The notes: generated by a model not told the origin, from the letters alone. Positions 35,668-45,223 are shown, counted from the first letter of the stretch. The stretch: DNA of 64,000 bases from Micromonospora marina (GCF_900091565.1 NZ_FMCV01000011.1:31247-95246), one strand, 5' to 3'. Numbers and translations are program-made.

Positions 35668-36594
35668 ATGAGCACCGAGGCGCTCCAGCGCAACAAGACC
35701 TACTTCGAGCAGATCGTGTCGGGCACCCCGGACCCGTTCAAGCCGCTGTCGAACGCGGTGCTGTGGCCGTTCGAGCAGCTCCTGGAACTGGTCGCCGGTG
35801 AGCCGGACGACCTGATGCGGGCCGGCCAGCTCGCGATGACGACCGGGGAGGCGGTCCGGCGGATCGCCGGTGACCAGGTCGCCGATCGGGCCCGGCTGCG
35901 CGGCGCGTGGGACGGCGACGCGGCGGACAAGTTCCACGCCTCGATGCAGTCCATCGAGGACGCGATGGACGATCTCGCCAACGGGCTGGACGGCACCAAG
36001 GAGGTGCTGGTCGACGCCGCGAACGCGGCGGTGGACGCGTTCAACCTGCTGGTCGAGTTGATCCTGGAGTTCCTGCTCTGGTTCCTGACCGAGATCATCA
36101 TCGCCGCGGTGGCGGCGGCGCTGAGCGCCGGGGTGAGCCTGGCCGCCACAGTGGTGCGGGTGCTGGCCCGGCTGGCCACCACCGTCGGCCGCATGGTCAA
36201 GATCGTGGCCCGGTTCGCGGAGATCCTCACGAAGCTCGCGACCAGGCTCCAGAAGGTCGCCAACCTGCTCGACCGCTACGCCAAGGTCGTGATGGAGCTG
36301 CGCCGGGCCAAGAAGGCGTACAGCGCGTTCAACAAGTCCGGCTACACGAAGGCGGCGCTCGCCTTCAAGGTGGAACGCGCCGCCGTCCTCTTCCCGGGCA
36401 AGTTCGTCATCAACCAGGTGTCCCCGGTGAACGTCCCCGGCATGGGCGGCGCCCTGCTCGACACCGGGATGGGCCTGCACGACGTCTCCGACGGGCGCAA
36501 GGACCGCAACTACCTGGTGGACGGCACCTACCGCGAGGATCTCGGCCCGTACACCACGGGCGTGCAGAACGTGTTCGACTCGATCGTGAACTGA
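35668..36594 (+). CDS. WXG100-like protein with C-terminal membrane/helical region
   Basis: 308 aa. An N-terminal WXG100-type helical hairpin has its turn at LRGAWDGDAADKFHASM (Trp-Asp-Gly, about residue 83). It is followed by hydrophobic helices (LLVELILEFLLWFLTEIIIAAVAAAL), a long basic helical region and a Gly-rich tail (VNVPGMGGALLDTGMGL). Length and plan resemble ESX-associated effectors or toxin-like proteins of actinobacteria with the enzymatic tail lacking. Translational coupling to the EspC-like gene is likely (11-nt gap, GGGGGGCGGGG before the ATG). Confidence 0.75.
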   Translation: MSTEALQRNKTYFEQIVSGTPDPFKPLSNAVLWPFEQLLELVAGEPDDLMRAGQLAMTTGEAVRRIAGDQVADRARLRGAWDGDAADKFHASMQSIEDAMDDLANGLDGTKEVLVDAANAAVDAFNLLVELILEFLLWFLTEIIIAAVAAALSAGVSLAATVVRVLARLATTVGRMVKIVARFAEILTKLATRLQKVANLLDRYAKVVMELRRAKKAYSAFNKSGYTKAALAFKVERAAVLFPGKFVINQVSPVNVPGMGGALLDTGMGLHDVSDGRKDRNYLVDGTYREDLGPYTTGVQNVFDSIVN

Positions 36595-36603
36595 GAGGCA
36601 GCA

Positions 36604-36957
36604 ATGACGTTCCCGGCCCTGGACCGGATCGAGGCGCTGGCCCGCAACCTGGACGGTTGGCAGCGCGAACTCGGCGCGCGGATGGCCGAGCTGGAACAGA
36701 GCAGCGCCGAGGGGGTGAGCGACTCCGGCCTGGTCACCGTCGTGGCCGCCGCCGACGGCGGGATCCTCTCCACCGACATCAACGCGCGGGCCATGCGCTT
36801 CGACTCGTACACGCTCGCCGAGGAGATCACCTCGGCGGCGAACCGGGCGCAGGAGGCCGCCGCCGCCCGCGTACGCGAGATCGTCGGCGAGGTGATGGGC
36901 AACGCGCCGGGCGCGGAGCGCCCCGCCGACGACGGCTACGGCCACGACCGATACTGA
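36604..36957 (+). CDS. YbaB/EbfC-family protein
   Basis: 117 aa. Helical N-terminus (IEALARNLDGWQRELGARMAELE) followed by a beta-strand segment (GLVTVVAAADGGILSTDI) and a C-terminal helix (YTLAEEITSAANRAQEAAAARVREIV), the YbaB/EbfC fold. Members near ESX genes are often paralogues of the nucleoid-associated protein and may act as chaperones or dimer partners. ATG 9 nt after the previous stop with GAGAGG upstream. Confidence 0.8.
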   Translation: MTFPALDRIEALARNLDGWQRELGARMAELEQSSAEGVSDSGLVTVVAAADGGILSTDINARAMRFDSYTLAEEITSAANRAQEAAAARVREIVGEVMGNAPGAERPADDGYGHDRY

Positions 36958-36961
36958 GCCG

Positions 36962-37561
36962 ATGGACGAGACCAGATTCCGCGACCGGATCGGCCTGCTC
37001 GTCGAGCCGGGCGAGCGTGTCCTGGCGCACGCCAAGGCCGACGTCGGCCAGGGGCTCGCTCCGGCACCGCCGCCCGAGCCGGAGCCGGACGCCGAGCCGA
37101 GCCGGCGGACGATCGGCTCGGTGCTGCTCAACGTGCTGCTGCCACTGGCCACCTGGGACCGTGGCGACCGCCTGGTCGACGCGATCGGCTGGGGGATCGC
37201 CGGGCGCGGCGCCCCCGGCTCGGCCGCCTCGCGCCTGCACCGCGCGCTCCGCCCGCCCCGGCCCGACCTCCAGGTCCGGGAGACGCTGCTCGCGGTCACC
37301 GACCGGCGGCTGCTGGTCTGCCGCACCGGCGGGGTCGAGTTGCTGGCCGGGCGCGAGGCCGAGGAACGCGCGCTGGCCGAGACCGCAGTGGCCTGGTCGA
37401 CCGCGCGCGCAGAGATCGCCTCCGCACGGGTGGGCTGGCACCGGCTGAACCCGAAGCGGCTGCGGATCGACTTCACCGACGGTTCCTGGCTGTCGTTCAC
37501 CGTGCCGATCGCCGAGTCCGGCCGCCCCCTGCGTGCGGTCGCCGCCGCACTGTCCGCCTGA
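36962..37561 (+). CDS. Hypothetical protein with PH-like C-terminal domain
   Basis: 199 aa. After an N-terminal helix and a Pro/Glu-rich linker (PPPEPEPDAEP) comes a beta-rich region: ETLLAVTDRRLLVCRTGGVELLAG and later LRIDFTDGSWLSFTVP, the pattern of bacterial PH-like or YokE-type domains (strand 'LAVTDRRLLV'). Last gene of the type VII-like group, 4 nt after the YbaB-like gene, so probably co-transcribed. The function is unknown. Confidence 0.7.
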   Translation: MDETRFRDRIGLLVEPGERVLAHAKADVGQGLAPAPPPEPEPDAEPSRRTIGSVLLNVLLPLATWDRGDRLVDAIGWGIAGRGAPGSAASRLHRALRPPRPDLQVRETLLAVTDRRLLVCRTGGVELLAGREAEERALAETAVAWSTARAEIASARVGWHRLNPKRLRIDFTDGSWLSFTVPIAESGRPLRAVAAALSA

Positions 37562-37563
37562 CC

Positions 37564-37620
37564 GGTCCGGCCGCCCGGACCGCGGCCGGGCCGCCCAGAA
37601 CCGTGGCCGGGCGGCCACGG
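37564..37620. terminator. Two hairpins between convergent genes
   Basis: GGTCCGG-CCGC-CCGGACC (37564-37581, 7-bp stem) and CCGTGGCC-GGGC-GGCCACGG (37601-37620, 8-bp stem). They lie between the PH-like gene and helR, which face each other, so they probably end transcription from both sides. Confidence 0.75.
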
Positions 37621-37640
37621 CAGCGCAGCCGAGGCCCACG

Positions 37641-39686
37641 TCAGGCGGTCAGCGGCGCGGGCAGCGGCTCGCGGTGCAGCACGGCCAGGCGGGAGACCGC
37701 CCGGGTCAGCACCACGTACAGGCGGTGCAGTCCGCGCGGCTCGGCGGCCACGATCGCGGCCGGCTCGACGACCACCACGTGGTCGTACTCCAGGCCCTTC
37801 ACCAGCGTCGCCGGGACCACAGTGACACGCGCCGCGGCCTCGACGTCGTCGGCGGTAGCGGTCTCGACGCCCGCGTCGGCGAGCGCCGCGCGGAGCCGGT
37901 CCACCGCGCCGTCGGCGGCGATCACACCGACCGAGCCGTCGTGCGCGAGCGCCGCCCGCACCTCGGCCACCGTCGCGGCCGTTAGGTCCTCGGTGGTACG
38001 CACATCCAGCGCGCCGTCGTTGCGCAGCGACCGGGCCGGGGGTACGTCGACAGCGAGCGCCGGCAGCAGCCGGTTCGCGAACGCCACCACCGCGGCCGGC
38101 ACCCGGAAGCCCACGCTCAGCGGCACCACAGCCGCGTCCGGCTTGCCCAGGTGGGCCAGCGACTCCCGCCAGTCGGTCGCGGCCCAGGGCGCGGTGCCCT
38201 GGGCCAGATCGCCGAGCAGCGTGATCGAGCCGTGCTCGCTGCGCCGGGCGATGGCGCGGCACTGCATCGGGGAGAGGTCCTGCGCCTCGTCGACCACCAC
38301 GTGCCCGAAGCCGGCGGGCCGTTCCAGCAGCCCGGCCACCTCGTCGATGAGCACCGCGTCGGCGGCGGTCCACCGGGTCGCCTTCGCGGTGCGCCCGGTC
38401 CTGCCGGCGCGGAACAGCTCCTGCTCCTCGGGCGTGAGCAGGTCGTCCGCGGCGGCGGCCAGCGCGTCGGCGTCGGTACGCAGCCGGTGCAGCAGCCCCT
38501 CCGGGGTGAGCGCGGGCCAGACCGCGTCGAGCAGGTCGGTGACCGGCTTGATCCGGCTCATCCGGCGCAGCCAGGCGTCGCTCGGTGACTCCGCCCGGCG
38601 CGCCTCGGCCTGGCGTTGCAGCAGCCCCACCACCCGCGCCCGCACCCGGTCCCGGCCGGTCGCGTAGGGCAGAGCCTCCGCCCGGGTCTCGGTGACCAGC
38701 CGGTGCAACGGGTCGAGTCCGATCCGCCACCGGTACGAGCCGTCCGACACCACGATCGGCTCGGTGGGCGTACCGATGTGGGCGTCGACGGCCCGGCGCA
38801 GCACCTCGGCCATCCGGACGTCGTGCTTGAGCGCGGCGGCGGCCGGGTCGTCGACCGCGCGGACCGGAACCCGCGCGACCAGGTCCTCCACGGTGGCCTG
38901 CTCGACCTCGACCTCACCGAGGGTGGGCAGCACCGCCGCGATGTACGACAGGAACGCCCGGTTCGGCCCGACGATCAGCACGCCCGAGCGGCGCAGCCGT
39001 TCGCGGTGCAGATAGAGCAGGTACGCGGCGCGGTGCAGCCCGACCGCCGTCTTCCCGGTGCCGGGCGCGCCCTGTACGCAGATCGAGTCGGCCAGGTCGG
39101 CCCGGACCAGCTCGTCCTGCTCCGGCTGGATGGTGGCGACGATGTCGCGCATCGGGCCGACGCGGGGACGCTCGATCTCGGCGGTGAGGATGCGGCTGGC
39201 CGTGCCGAGTTCCTCGCCCCGGTCCAGGTGCTCGTCCTCGAAGCTGGTCAGCGTCCCGGCGCTGAACCCGAACCGGCGGCGTACGGCGACACCCTGCGGG
39301 TCACGCGCGCTGGCCCGGTAGAACGACCGGGAGACCGGCGCCCGCCAGTCCAGCACCAGCGGTTCGCCCAGCTCGTCGGTGACGTGCCGCCGCCCGACGT
39401 GGTACTCCCGCCCGGCGTGGTCCGGGTCGTCGCCGCCGAAGTCCAGGCGGCCGAAGAACAGCGGGGTGGTCGGGTCGTCGGCCAGCTCCTTGACCCGCCG
39501 GGCCATGTGCCGGCCGAGCTGTTCGGCGGTGTACGAGTCACCGGCCACCTTGTCGCCGGTGGCGAAGAGCGCCTGGGCGCGTTCCCGCATCCGGGTCAGC
39601 GCGGCGCGGGAGGCGTCGAGGTGGACACGTTCGGCTGCGAGTTCGGCGTCGAGGGCGGGTGTGGCGTCAAGGTCGGTTGCGGGCAC
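37641..39686 (-). CDS. helR: UvrD-like ATPase of the HelD/HelR family (RNA polymerase recycling)
   Basis: 681 aa. Walker A is GAPGTGKTAVGLHRAAYLLY (about residue 215), Walker B-type motif VVDEAQDLSPMQ, then PLSVGFRVP, and the C-terminal motif VTVVPATLVKGLEYDHVVVVEP with LTRAVSRL. The N-terminal coiled-coil arm (VHLDASRAALTRMRERAQ) and the LVLDWRAPVSRSFYRA block are HelD/HelR marks. HelR proteins free stalled RNA polymerase and can raise rifampicin tolerance. GTG start with CGGAG 7 nt upstream. I do not see a rifampicin-associated element in the 100 nt before it, so whether it is rifampicin-inducible is open. Class assignment to HelR rather than HelD is by actinobacterial type. Confidence 0.85.
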   Translation of the reverse strand: MPATDLDATPALDAELAAERVHLDASRAALTRMRERAQALFATGDKVAGDSYTAEQLGRHMARRVKELADDPTTPLFFGRLDFGGDDPDHAGREYHVGRRHVTDELGEPLVLDWRAPVSRSFYRASARDPQGVAVRRRFGFSAGTLTSFEDEHLDRGEELGTASRILTAEIERPRVGPMRDIVATIQPEQDELVRADLADSICVQGAPGTGKTAVGLHRAAYLLYLHRERLRRSGVLIVGPNRAFLSYIAAVLPTLGEVEVEQATVEDLVARVPVRAVDDPAAAALKHDVRMAEVLRRAVDAHIGTPTEPIVVSDGSYRWRIGLDPLHRLVTETRAEALPYATGRDRVRARVVGLLQRQAEARRAESPSDAWLRRMSRIKPVTDLLDAVWPALTPEGLLHRLRTDADALAAAADDLLTPEEQELFRAGRTGRTAKATRWTAADAVLIDEVAGLLERPAGFGHVVVDEAQDLSPMQCRAIARRSEHGSITLLGDLAQGTAPWAATDWRESLAHLGKPDAAVVPLSVGFRVPAAVVAFANRLLPALAVDVPPARSLRNDGALDVRTTEDLTAATVAEVRAALAHDGSVGVIAADGAVDRLRAALADAGVETATADDVEAAARVTVVPATLVKGLEYDHVVVVEPAAIVAAEPRGLHRLYVVLTRAVSRLAVLHREPLPAPLTA

Positions 39687-39697
39687 GATGAACTCCG

Positions 39698-39985
39698 ATG
39701 GCTCAACTGAGGCTCGCTCGCGTGTCCGGGGCGGTTGGCCTGCTCCCGGCGCGGGGACGTCCGCTGCGGTGCATGCTCACCGCGGCCGTCGGGCGGCCCT
39801 CCACGCTACGGGAGCACCGGCAGGTCGCGCCAACGAATTTCGTGGTGGCAGGCGATCCGCTCGATCCATCTCCACTCTGCGAGCAACGTCGCGACCAGGA
39901 GGTGCTCGCGCGCTACATCGGCGCGCTCGGTGGCACCCTCGAGCTGATCGCCGACTTCGGTGACGAGCAGCTCAAGGTCGCCTGA
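39698..39985 (+). pseudogene. Remnant of an XRE/HigA-type antitoxin-like gene
   Basis: Only the last 30 residues look like a family: DQEVLARYIGALGGTLEL then IADFGDEQLKVA, the usual end of XRE-type HTH regulators (RYxxALGGxLEI). The preceding 65 codons give no HTH and read as Arg/Pro-rich sequence. The helix-turn-helix is therefore missing, so it is probably a 5'-truncated gene. No toxin gene is found beside it. Confidence 0.4.
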
Positions 39986-40040
39986 TCCGATGGGTTGCAC
40001 CGCTGGATCCCGGCGTCCTCGGACGCGGGATCATTGCGGT

Positions 40041-40622
40041 ATGACCGAGGCGCTTCCCGGCGGCAGCCGGGTGACGATCAGTGATCCGCATGTGATGCGG
40101 GCGCTCGCTCATCCGGCCCGCATGGCGATCATGGAACATCTCGGCACGCTGGAGGGCGGTACGACGGCCACCGAGTGCGCCGAGATCGCCGGGCTGTCGC
40201 CGAGCGCGACCAGCTACCACCTGCGGGAGCTGGCGAAGTTCGGGCTGGTCCGGCAGGCGCCCGGCCGGGGTGACGCCCGGGAGCGGGTGTGGCAGGCGGT
40301 GAATCCGTCGTACCACGTCGAAGCGGGGCCGGACGCCGATCCGGAGGCGCGTGCCGCCGAGGCGGCCCTGGTCGAGGCGCACCTGGTCCGCGACGCCCAG
40401 CGGGTCCGAGAGTGGTTGCGCCGTGCGCCGGACGAGTCGCCGGAGTGGTACGCGGCGACCTGGTTCAGCGACAGCGTGCTGCTCATGACCGCCGGGGAGT
40501 TGACCGAGCTGAATCAGGCGATCCAGGCGCTGATGGAGCCGTACCGGCGACGGACCCGGACCGATCCACCGGCCGGGGCCCGGCCGGTGGCGACGCAGTA
40601 CCGGGCGATGCCCCTCGACTGA
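40041..40622 (+). CDS. ArsR-like winged-helix transcriptional regulator
   Basis: 193 aa. N-terminal winged helix (VMRALAHPARMAIMEHLG, then TATECAEIAGLSPSATSYHLRELAKFGLVRQ) with the extended C-terminal helical region of the HTH_20/ArsR-type regulators that pair with MFS exporters in actinobacteria. No metal-binding CxC is present, so it probably senses an organic ligand. The MFS gene begins 41 nt downstream, with a palindrome over its start codon that may be the operator. Confidence 0.88.
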   Translation: MTEALPGGSRVTISDPHVMRALAHPARMAIMEHLGTLEGGTTATECAEIAGLSPSATSYHLRELAKFGLVRQAPGRGDARERVWQAVNPSYHVEAGPDADPEARAAEAALVEAHLVRDAQRVREWLRRAPDESPEWYAATWFSDSVLLMTAGELTELNQAIQALMEPYRRRTRTDPPAGARPVATQYRAMPLD

Positions 40623-40643
40623 GGGGTTGCGCCCGGCAGTTGT

Positions 40644-40671
40644 GAAGGAATATTTTCGAAGTATGTCCTTC
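40644..40671. promoter_or_regulatory. Palindrome across the MFS start codon, candidate ArsR operator
   Basis: GAAGGA (40644-40649) and TCCTTC (40666-40671) are inverted repeats; adjoining bases (ATA/TAT) extend the match with one gap, around a TTCGAA centre. The ATG at 40663 lies inside it. AT-rich for this genome. Confidence 0.5.
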
Positions 40672-41919
40672 GCAGCTGTCCCGTCGCGCTGGTCGGACGT
40701 CTGGCTCGCGGCCACCGCCCGCGGCATCTCCAGTTGCGGGAACTTCCTCGTCACCAGCGCCCTCACGCTCGCGCTCCAGTCCGCCGGGGCCGGCGGCCTC
40801 GCCGTCTCCGGGCTGCTGCTGGCCGCGACGCTGCCGCTCGTGGTGCTCGCGCCCCTGACCGGCCGGCTCGCCGACCGGGTGGACAGCCGGGTGCTGCTGA
40901 TCGCCACCGGGGCCGGCCAGGGAGCGACCTGTCTGGCGCTCGCGTACGCCCAGGCCCCGGCGCTGGTGATCGCTCTGGTGGCACTGCTCGCCACCGGCCT
41001 CGCGGTCTCCCAACCGGTGATCTCCGCGCTGGTGCCGGTCATGGTGCGGACGGAGGACCTGCCCCGGGCCGGCGCGCTCAACCAGACCGCCGGCACGCTC
41101 GGCGCACTCGCCGGACCGGCACTGGCCGGGCTCCTGGTCGGCCAGTTCGGCACCCGGGTGCCGCTGCTCCTCGGCGCGCTCAGCTATCTCTCGCTGGTGG
41201 TTGCCGGGCTGCTCGTGCGTACCCGCAGAGGTGGCCGCCGGGCGACGGCCGCAACCGCCACCGCGGTGGCGCCCCCGTGGCGGTTCCGGCGCGACCCGCT
41301 GCTGACGGTGATGGTCGGCAGCGTGGCCGCGGTGATCGGCGCGGTCGGCGCGGTGAACGTCATCGAGGTCTTCTTCATCCGCGAGACGCTCGGCAGCAGC
41401 GCCACCGTGTACGGGCTGGTCACCGGCTCCTGGACGCTCGGCATCGTGCTCGGCGCGTGGCTGTTCGCCCGCGTCGCCCGGCGGCTCGCCGACGACGGCG
41501 CGCTGCTGGGCGCCGGGCTGGTGCTGCTCGGCGGCTGCGGCCTGGCGGTGCTGGTCTCGGCGGCGGTCCCCTCGGCCTGGCTGCTCGTGCCCATCTGGCT
41601 GCTGGGCGGCGTGGGCAACGGCGGCGACAACGTCTTCAACAACCTGCTGCTGGCGCGACGGGTGCCGGAGGCCGCACGGGGCCGGGCGTTCGCCGTCTTC
41701 GGCGCGGCCGCGCAGGGCGCCGCGATGGGCGGCTACCTGGTCGGGGGCCTGCTCCTGGAGGTGGCCGGCCCGCGCATGCTCGTCGCCGGTTGCGGCGTGG
41801 CCGGACTGCTCGTGGTGGCGGCGCTGGCCTGGCCGGTGCGCCGGGCGGTACGCGCCGAGCGGGCCGCCGCCGCCATGGCCTCGCCTGCCGCCGCAGCCGT
41901 GACGGCGGGGGCCGCATGA
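40663..41919 (+). CDS. MFS transporter
   Basis: 418 aa, 10-12 membrane segments. Starts MSFAAVPSRW at the second in-frame candidate; the upstream extension is rejected. The cytoplasmic loop LAPLTGRLADRVDSRVLL is the MFS A-motif variant, and a second related loop occurs in the C-terminal half. This type of MFS protein next to an ArsR-like gene is usually an efflux pump. GAAGGA precedes the ATG at a long distance of 13 nt. A 52-bp dispersed repeat begins 9 nt after the stop. Confidence 0.9.
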   Translation: MSFAAVPSRWSDVWLAATARGISSCGNFLVTSALTLALQSAGAGGLAVSGLLLAATLPLVVLAPLTGRLADRVDSRVLLIATGAGQGATCLALAYAQAPALVIALVALLATGLAVSQPVISALVPVMVRTEDLPRAGALNQTAGTLGALAGPALAGLLVGQFGTRVPLLLGALSYLSLVVAGLLVRTRRGGRRATAATATAVAPPWRFRRDPLLTVMVGSVAAVIGAVGAVNVIEVFFIRETLGSSATVYGLVTGSWTLGIVLGAWLFARVARRLADDGALLGAGLVLLGGCGLAVLVSAAVPSAWLLVPIWLLGGVGNGGDNVFNNLLLARRVPEAARGRAFAVFGAAAQGAAMGGYLVGGLLLEVAGPRMLVAGCGVAGLLVVAALAWPVRRAVRAERAAAAMASPAAAAVTAGAA

Positions 41920-41927
41920 CCGCTGGT

Positions 41928-42907
<980 letters not shown>

Positions 42908-42944
42908 GCGCGCCGGGCGGGGCTCGGGTTGCCGGCCGCGTGAC

Positions 42945-43883
42945 TCAGGTCGAGGGCCGCAGCAGCGCCTTGGTGATCCGTTCGCAGGCGTCCATGCCGT
43001 ACTCCCAGCCGCCCTCGACGCCGAACGGGGTGCGCAGCATCACGCCCATCGTCCAGGTGTCGCCGATGGCCAGGCAGTTGACGTGGTACTCCTCTTCCTT
43101 GTCCCGGTCGATCCAGCCGTTCTTGATGGCGATCTCCTTCTGCTGGGCCGCCGGGAACGCCTTGCGGATGCCGAAGTCGCCGGAACCGCGTACCAGGCGC
43201 ATCTCGTCGAGCAGCCACTCGGTCCATTTCGGCCCGGCCGCGCGGCCGTCGTCGATGCAGAGCCCGAGCCGGGCGGCGTCCCGGGGGGACAGCTCGGTAC
43301 GGCTCCACCCGCCGTCGGAGGCGACCTCGCTGTCGGTCAGCTTGCAGATCGAGATCATCCGCTCGATCGAGTCCGAGCCGCCGACGCTCTCGTAGAACTC
43401 CTGCGCCCGGGTGTTGTCGCTGTCCCGGATGATCCTCGTGGCGTCGGCCAGCTTCGCCTCGCTCGGAGTCTTGCCGCCCTCGGCGCGCAGGCGCAGGTAG
43501 TCGGCCACCACCCAGGCTTTGATCAGCGACGCGGTAGTGCTCGTCTGACCCATGTTCGCCGAACCGATGATCTTCCCGGTCCGCTTGTCCAGCACGGACC
43601 AGCCGTACCAGCCCTTGATCTTGAGGCTGTCCAGGTTCTTCGCCTCGAACGGCAGCGGTTCGAGCGACGGCGAGGGAGCGACCCGCGGTTTCGCGCCGCG
43701 ATCGACCGGCTGCTGCTCGGACCGTTCACTCGTCGGTGCGGGACGTGAGTTCGCGGTGGCCTCCAGCGGGGAGCCGGGGATCACACGCAGGGAGAGGCCG
43801 AGCAGGCCGACGAGGACCGCAGCCAGGGCGCTGAACGCGAGCGGACGCCGATAGCTGCCGGGCCGACGCCGGGCGCCGGCCAT
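42945..43883 (-). CDS. Serine hydrolase, beta-lactamase-like fold (paralogue 1)
   Basis: 312 aa. An N-terminal membrane anchor (PLAFSALAAVLVGLLGLSL) and a Pro/Ser-rich linker precede a class A beta-lactamase-like domain: SxxK in TTASLIKAWVVADYL (about residue 115), SDN in IRDSDNTRAQEFY, and the third motif as KNG in AIKNGWIDRD rather than KTG. The ATG at 43883 overlaps the stop of the upstream paralogue. Probably a cell-wall-associated hydrolase or penicillin-recognising protein, not proven to be a beta-lactamase. Confidence 0.85.
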   Translation of the reverse strand: MAGARRRPGSYRRPLAFSALAAVLVGLLGLSLRVIPGSPLEATANSRPAPTSERSEQQPVDRGAKPRVAPSPSLEPLPFEAKNLDSLKIKGWYGWSVLDKRTGKIIGSANMGQTSTTASLIKAWVVADYLRLRAEGGKTPSEAKLADATRIIRDSDNTRAQEFYESVGGSDSIERMISICKLTDSEVASDGGWSRTELSPRDAARLGLCIDDGRAAGPKWTEWLLDEMRLVRGSGDFGIRKAFPAAQQKEIAIKNGWIDRDKEEEYHVNCLAIGDTWTMGVMLRTPFGVEGGWEYGMDACERITKALLRPST

Positions 43884-44911
43884 CAGAGCTTTCCGACCGG
43901 CTGTTGCGGCACCTTGAGCGCGGCGCCGGGCTGCGGTGCCACGAGCTGGGTGGCGACGGCGGCGCACAGCTTCGCGCCGTACGACAGGCCGGAGCCGCCC
44001 GGGTACCGCATCATCACGGAGAGGCTCCACTTGTCGGTGAACGCCAGGCAGCTGATGTGCCAGTTGCCGTCGTAGGCGAGCTGGGTCCAGCCGTTCTTCA
44101 TGTGCACCGGGCCCTGCGACTTGATCGTCGCGGGCAGGCCGTCGATGATGCCCCAGCGGCCGCCGCCGGACCGCGCGCTCTGCTTGCTGACGCTGCCGGC
44201 CACCTTGGTCATCTCGCTGAGCAGCCACTTGGTCCACGTGGGACCGGCGGCCCGGCCGTCGGCGATGCAGTCGCCGAGGCGGGCCGCGTCCCGGGGGGAC
44301 ATCTCGGTGAAGCTCCACCAGCCCTTGTATTGGGGCACGCTGCCGGGCCTGGTGTCGGTCAGGCCGCAGATCTGGATCGCCCGTGCGATGACCGGGTCGG
44401 GCCGGCCGCCCGGCTGTGGCACGTAGGAGCCGCCGGCCGCCAGGTAGACCTGGTTGGCGCCGTCGTCGTCGCTGTTCCGGATCGCCAGGGCCGCCGCCTT
44501 CTTGAGCTCGGCGGTCGGCTGCTCGTCGCCGAGCTGGCGCAGGTAGTCCGCGACGATCCAGGCCTTGAGCATCGACTCGGTGGAGCTGGTCTGGGTCATG
44601 TTCTCCGCGCCGGTGACGGTGCCGGTTTCCCGGTCCATCAGAGCCCAGGAGAAGAACTCGCCTTCGAAGTTCACCGACACCGGGGCGTCGGCGAGCGTCG
44701 GGGTCGCCGGCGCGGTCGGGGCCGGCGCCGGGACCTGCTCGCCGCCGCCGACGCCGCCCGTGCCGTTGCCGCCGGCGAGCTTCGCGTACGCGGCCGGCAC
44801 CAGCATGACGCCGCCGACGAGGACCGCCACGATGGCGAGCACCAAGGTCACGCGAGGTCGCATGAGTGGTGAGCTCCAGATGTCTGGCCGGGGGGACCGG
44901 CGCTTGTGCAT
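43883..44911 (-). CDS. Serine hydrolase, beta-lactamase-like fold (paralogue 2)
   Basis: 342 aa from ATG at 44911 (a TTG at 44932 and an ATG at 44863 are alternatives). A membrane anchor (VTLVLAIVAVLVGGVMLVPAAYA) is followed by the same domain plan as the next gene: SxxK in TESMLKAWIVADYL, SDN replaced by SDD in RNSDDDGANQVYL, third motif MKNGWTQLAY. Tandem arrangement and co-linear motifs indicate duplication. The loss of the SDN Asn suggests altered or lost hydrolysis. The stop overlaps the start of paralogue 1. Confidence 0.83.
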   Translation of the reverse strand: MHKRRSPRPDIWSSPLMRPRVTLVLAIVAVLVGGVMLVPAAYAKLAGGNGTGGVGGGEQVPAPAPTAPATPTLADAPVSVNFEGEFFSWALMDRETGTVTGAENMTQTSSTESMLKAWIVADYLRQLGDEQPTAELKKAAALAIRNSDDDGANQVYLAAGGSYVPQPGGRPDPVIARAIQICGLTDTRPGSVPQYKGWWSFTEMSPRDAARLGDCIADGRAAGPTWTKWLLSEMTKVAGSVSKQSARSGGGRWGIIDGLPATIKSQGPVHMKNGWTQLAYDGNWHISCLAFTDKWSLSVMMRYPGGSGLSYGAKLCAAVATQLVAPQPGAALKVPQQPVGKL

Positions 44912-45223
44912 GAGTTCGCCGCCGGTCGTCAACAGGCCGGGGGATGGTGGCCTGAACGGTGACGATCATGAAGACGAACGGTTTGCCGGGGGGAAGTCTA
45001 CTTCCGGACAGCCCTGATGCCAGGTCTCGACACCCGTGACTTTGCCGGGTGGGTGAGATATTGAACGCCTTTGTCATTCTTGGGCGGTTTCCTCACCTTG
45101 AGGTAATCGACATCACAGCTACCAGGGCCGATGGCGGCGCGTGCACGCCCGGTGACGCCAGTAGCTCCCCGAAACCTGTTACACCCTCTGGTGTCATCCG
45201 TGGCGAGCTGTAACACTGGCTGC
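44912..45223. other. Intergenic region between serine hydrolases and paaA
   Basis: A divergent promoter region of about 310 nt, less GC-rich around 45050-45120. No ORF of family character is seen. It contains an inverted repeat described separately at 45177-45215 and otherwise nothing I can name. Confidence 0.6.
45177..45215. promoter_or_regulatory. Candidate regulator sites upstream of paaA
   Basis: TGTTACA (45177-45183) and TGTAACA (45209-45215) are perfect inverted repeats 25 nt apart; between them, ACACC-CTCT-GGTGT (45181-45194) forms a second short palindrome. The right repeat lies 8 nt before the paaA ATG, so a bound repressor would block the start of the operon. No paaR gene is found here. 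Confidence 0.45.

Noticed and set aside
35605..38730. A 1041-codon open frame on the minus strand
   Set aside because: It covers five real genes in antisense, has Arg/Ala/Gly-rich composition without any domain, and arises from GC-rich third positions.
39806..40000. Minus-strand 64-codon frame that might be a RelE-type toxin next to the XRE remnant
   Set aside because: No toxin motif is found and it is the exact antisense of the recognisable XRE-like tail.
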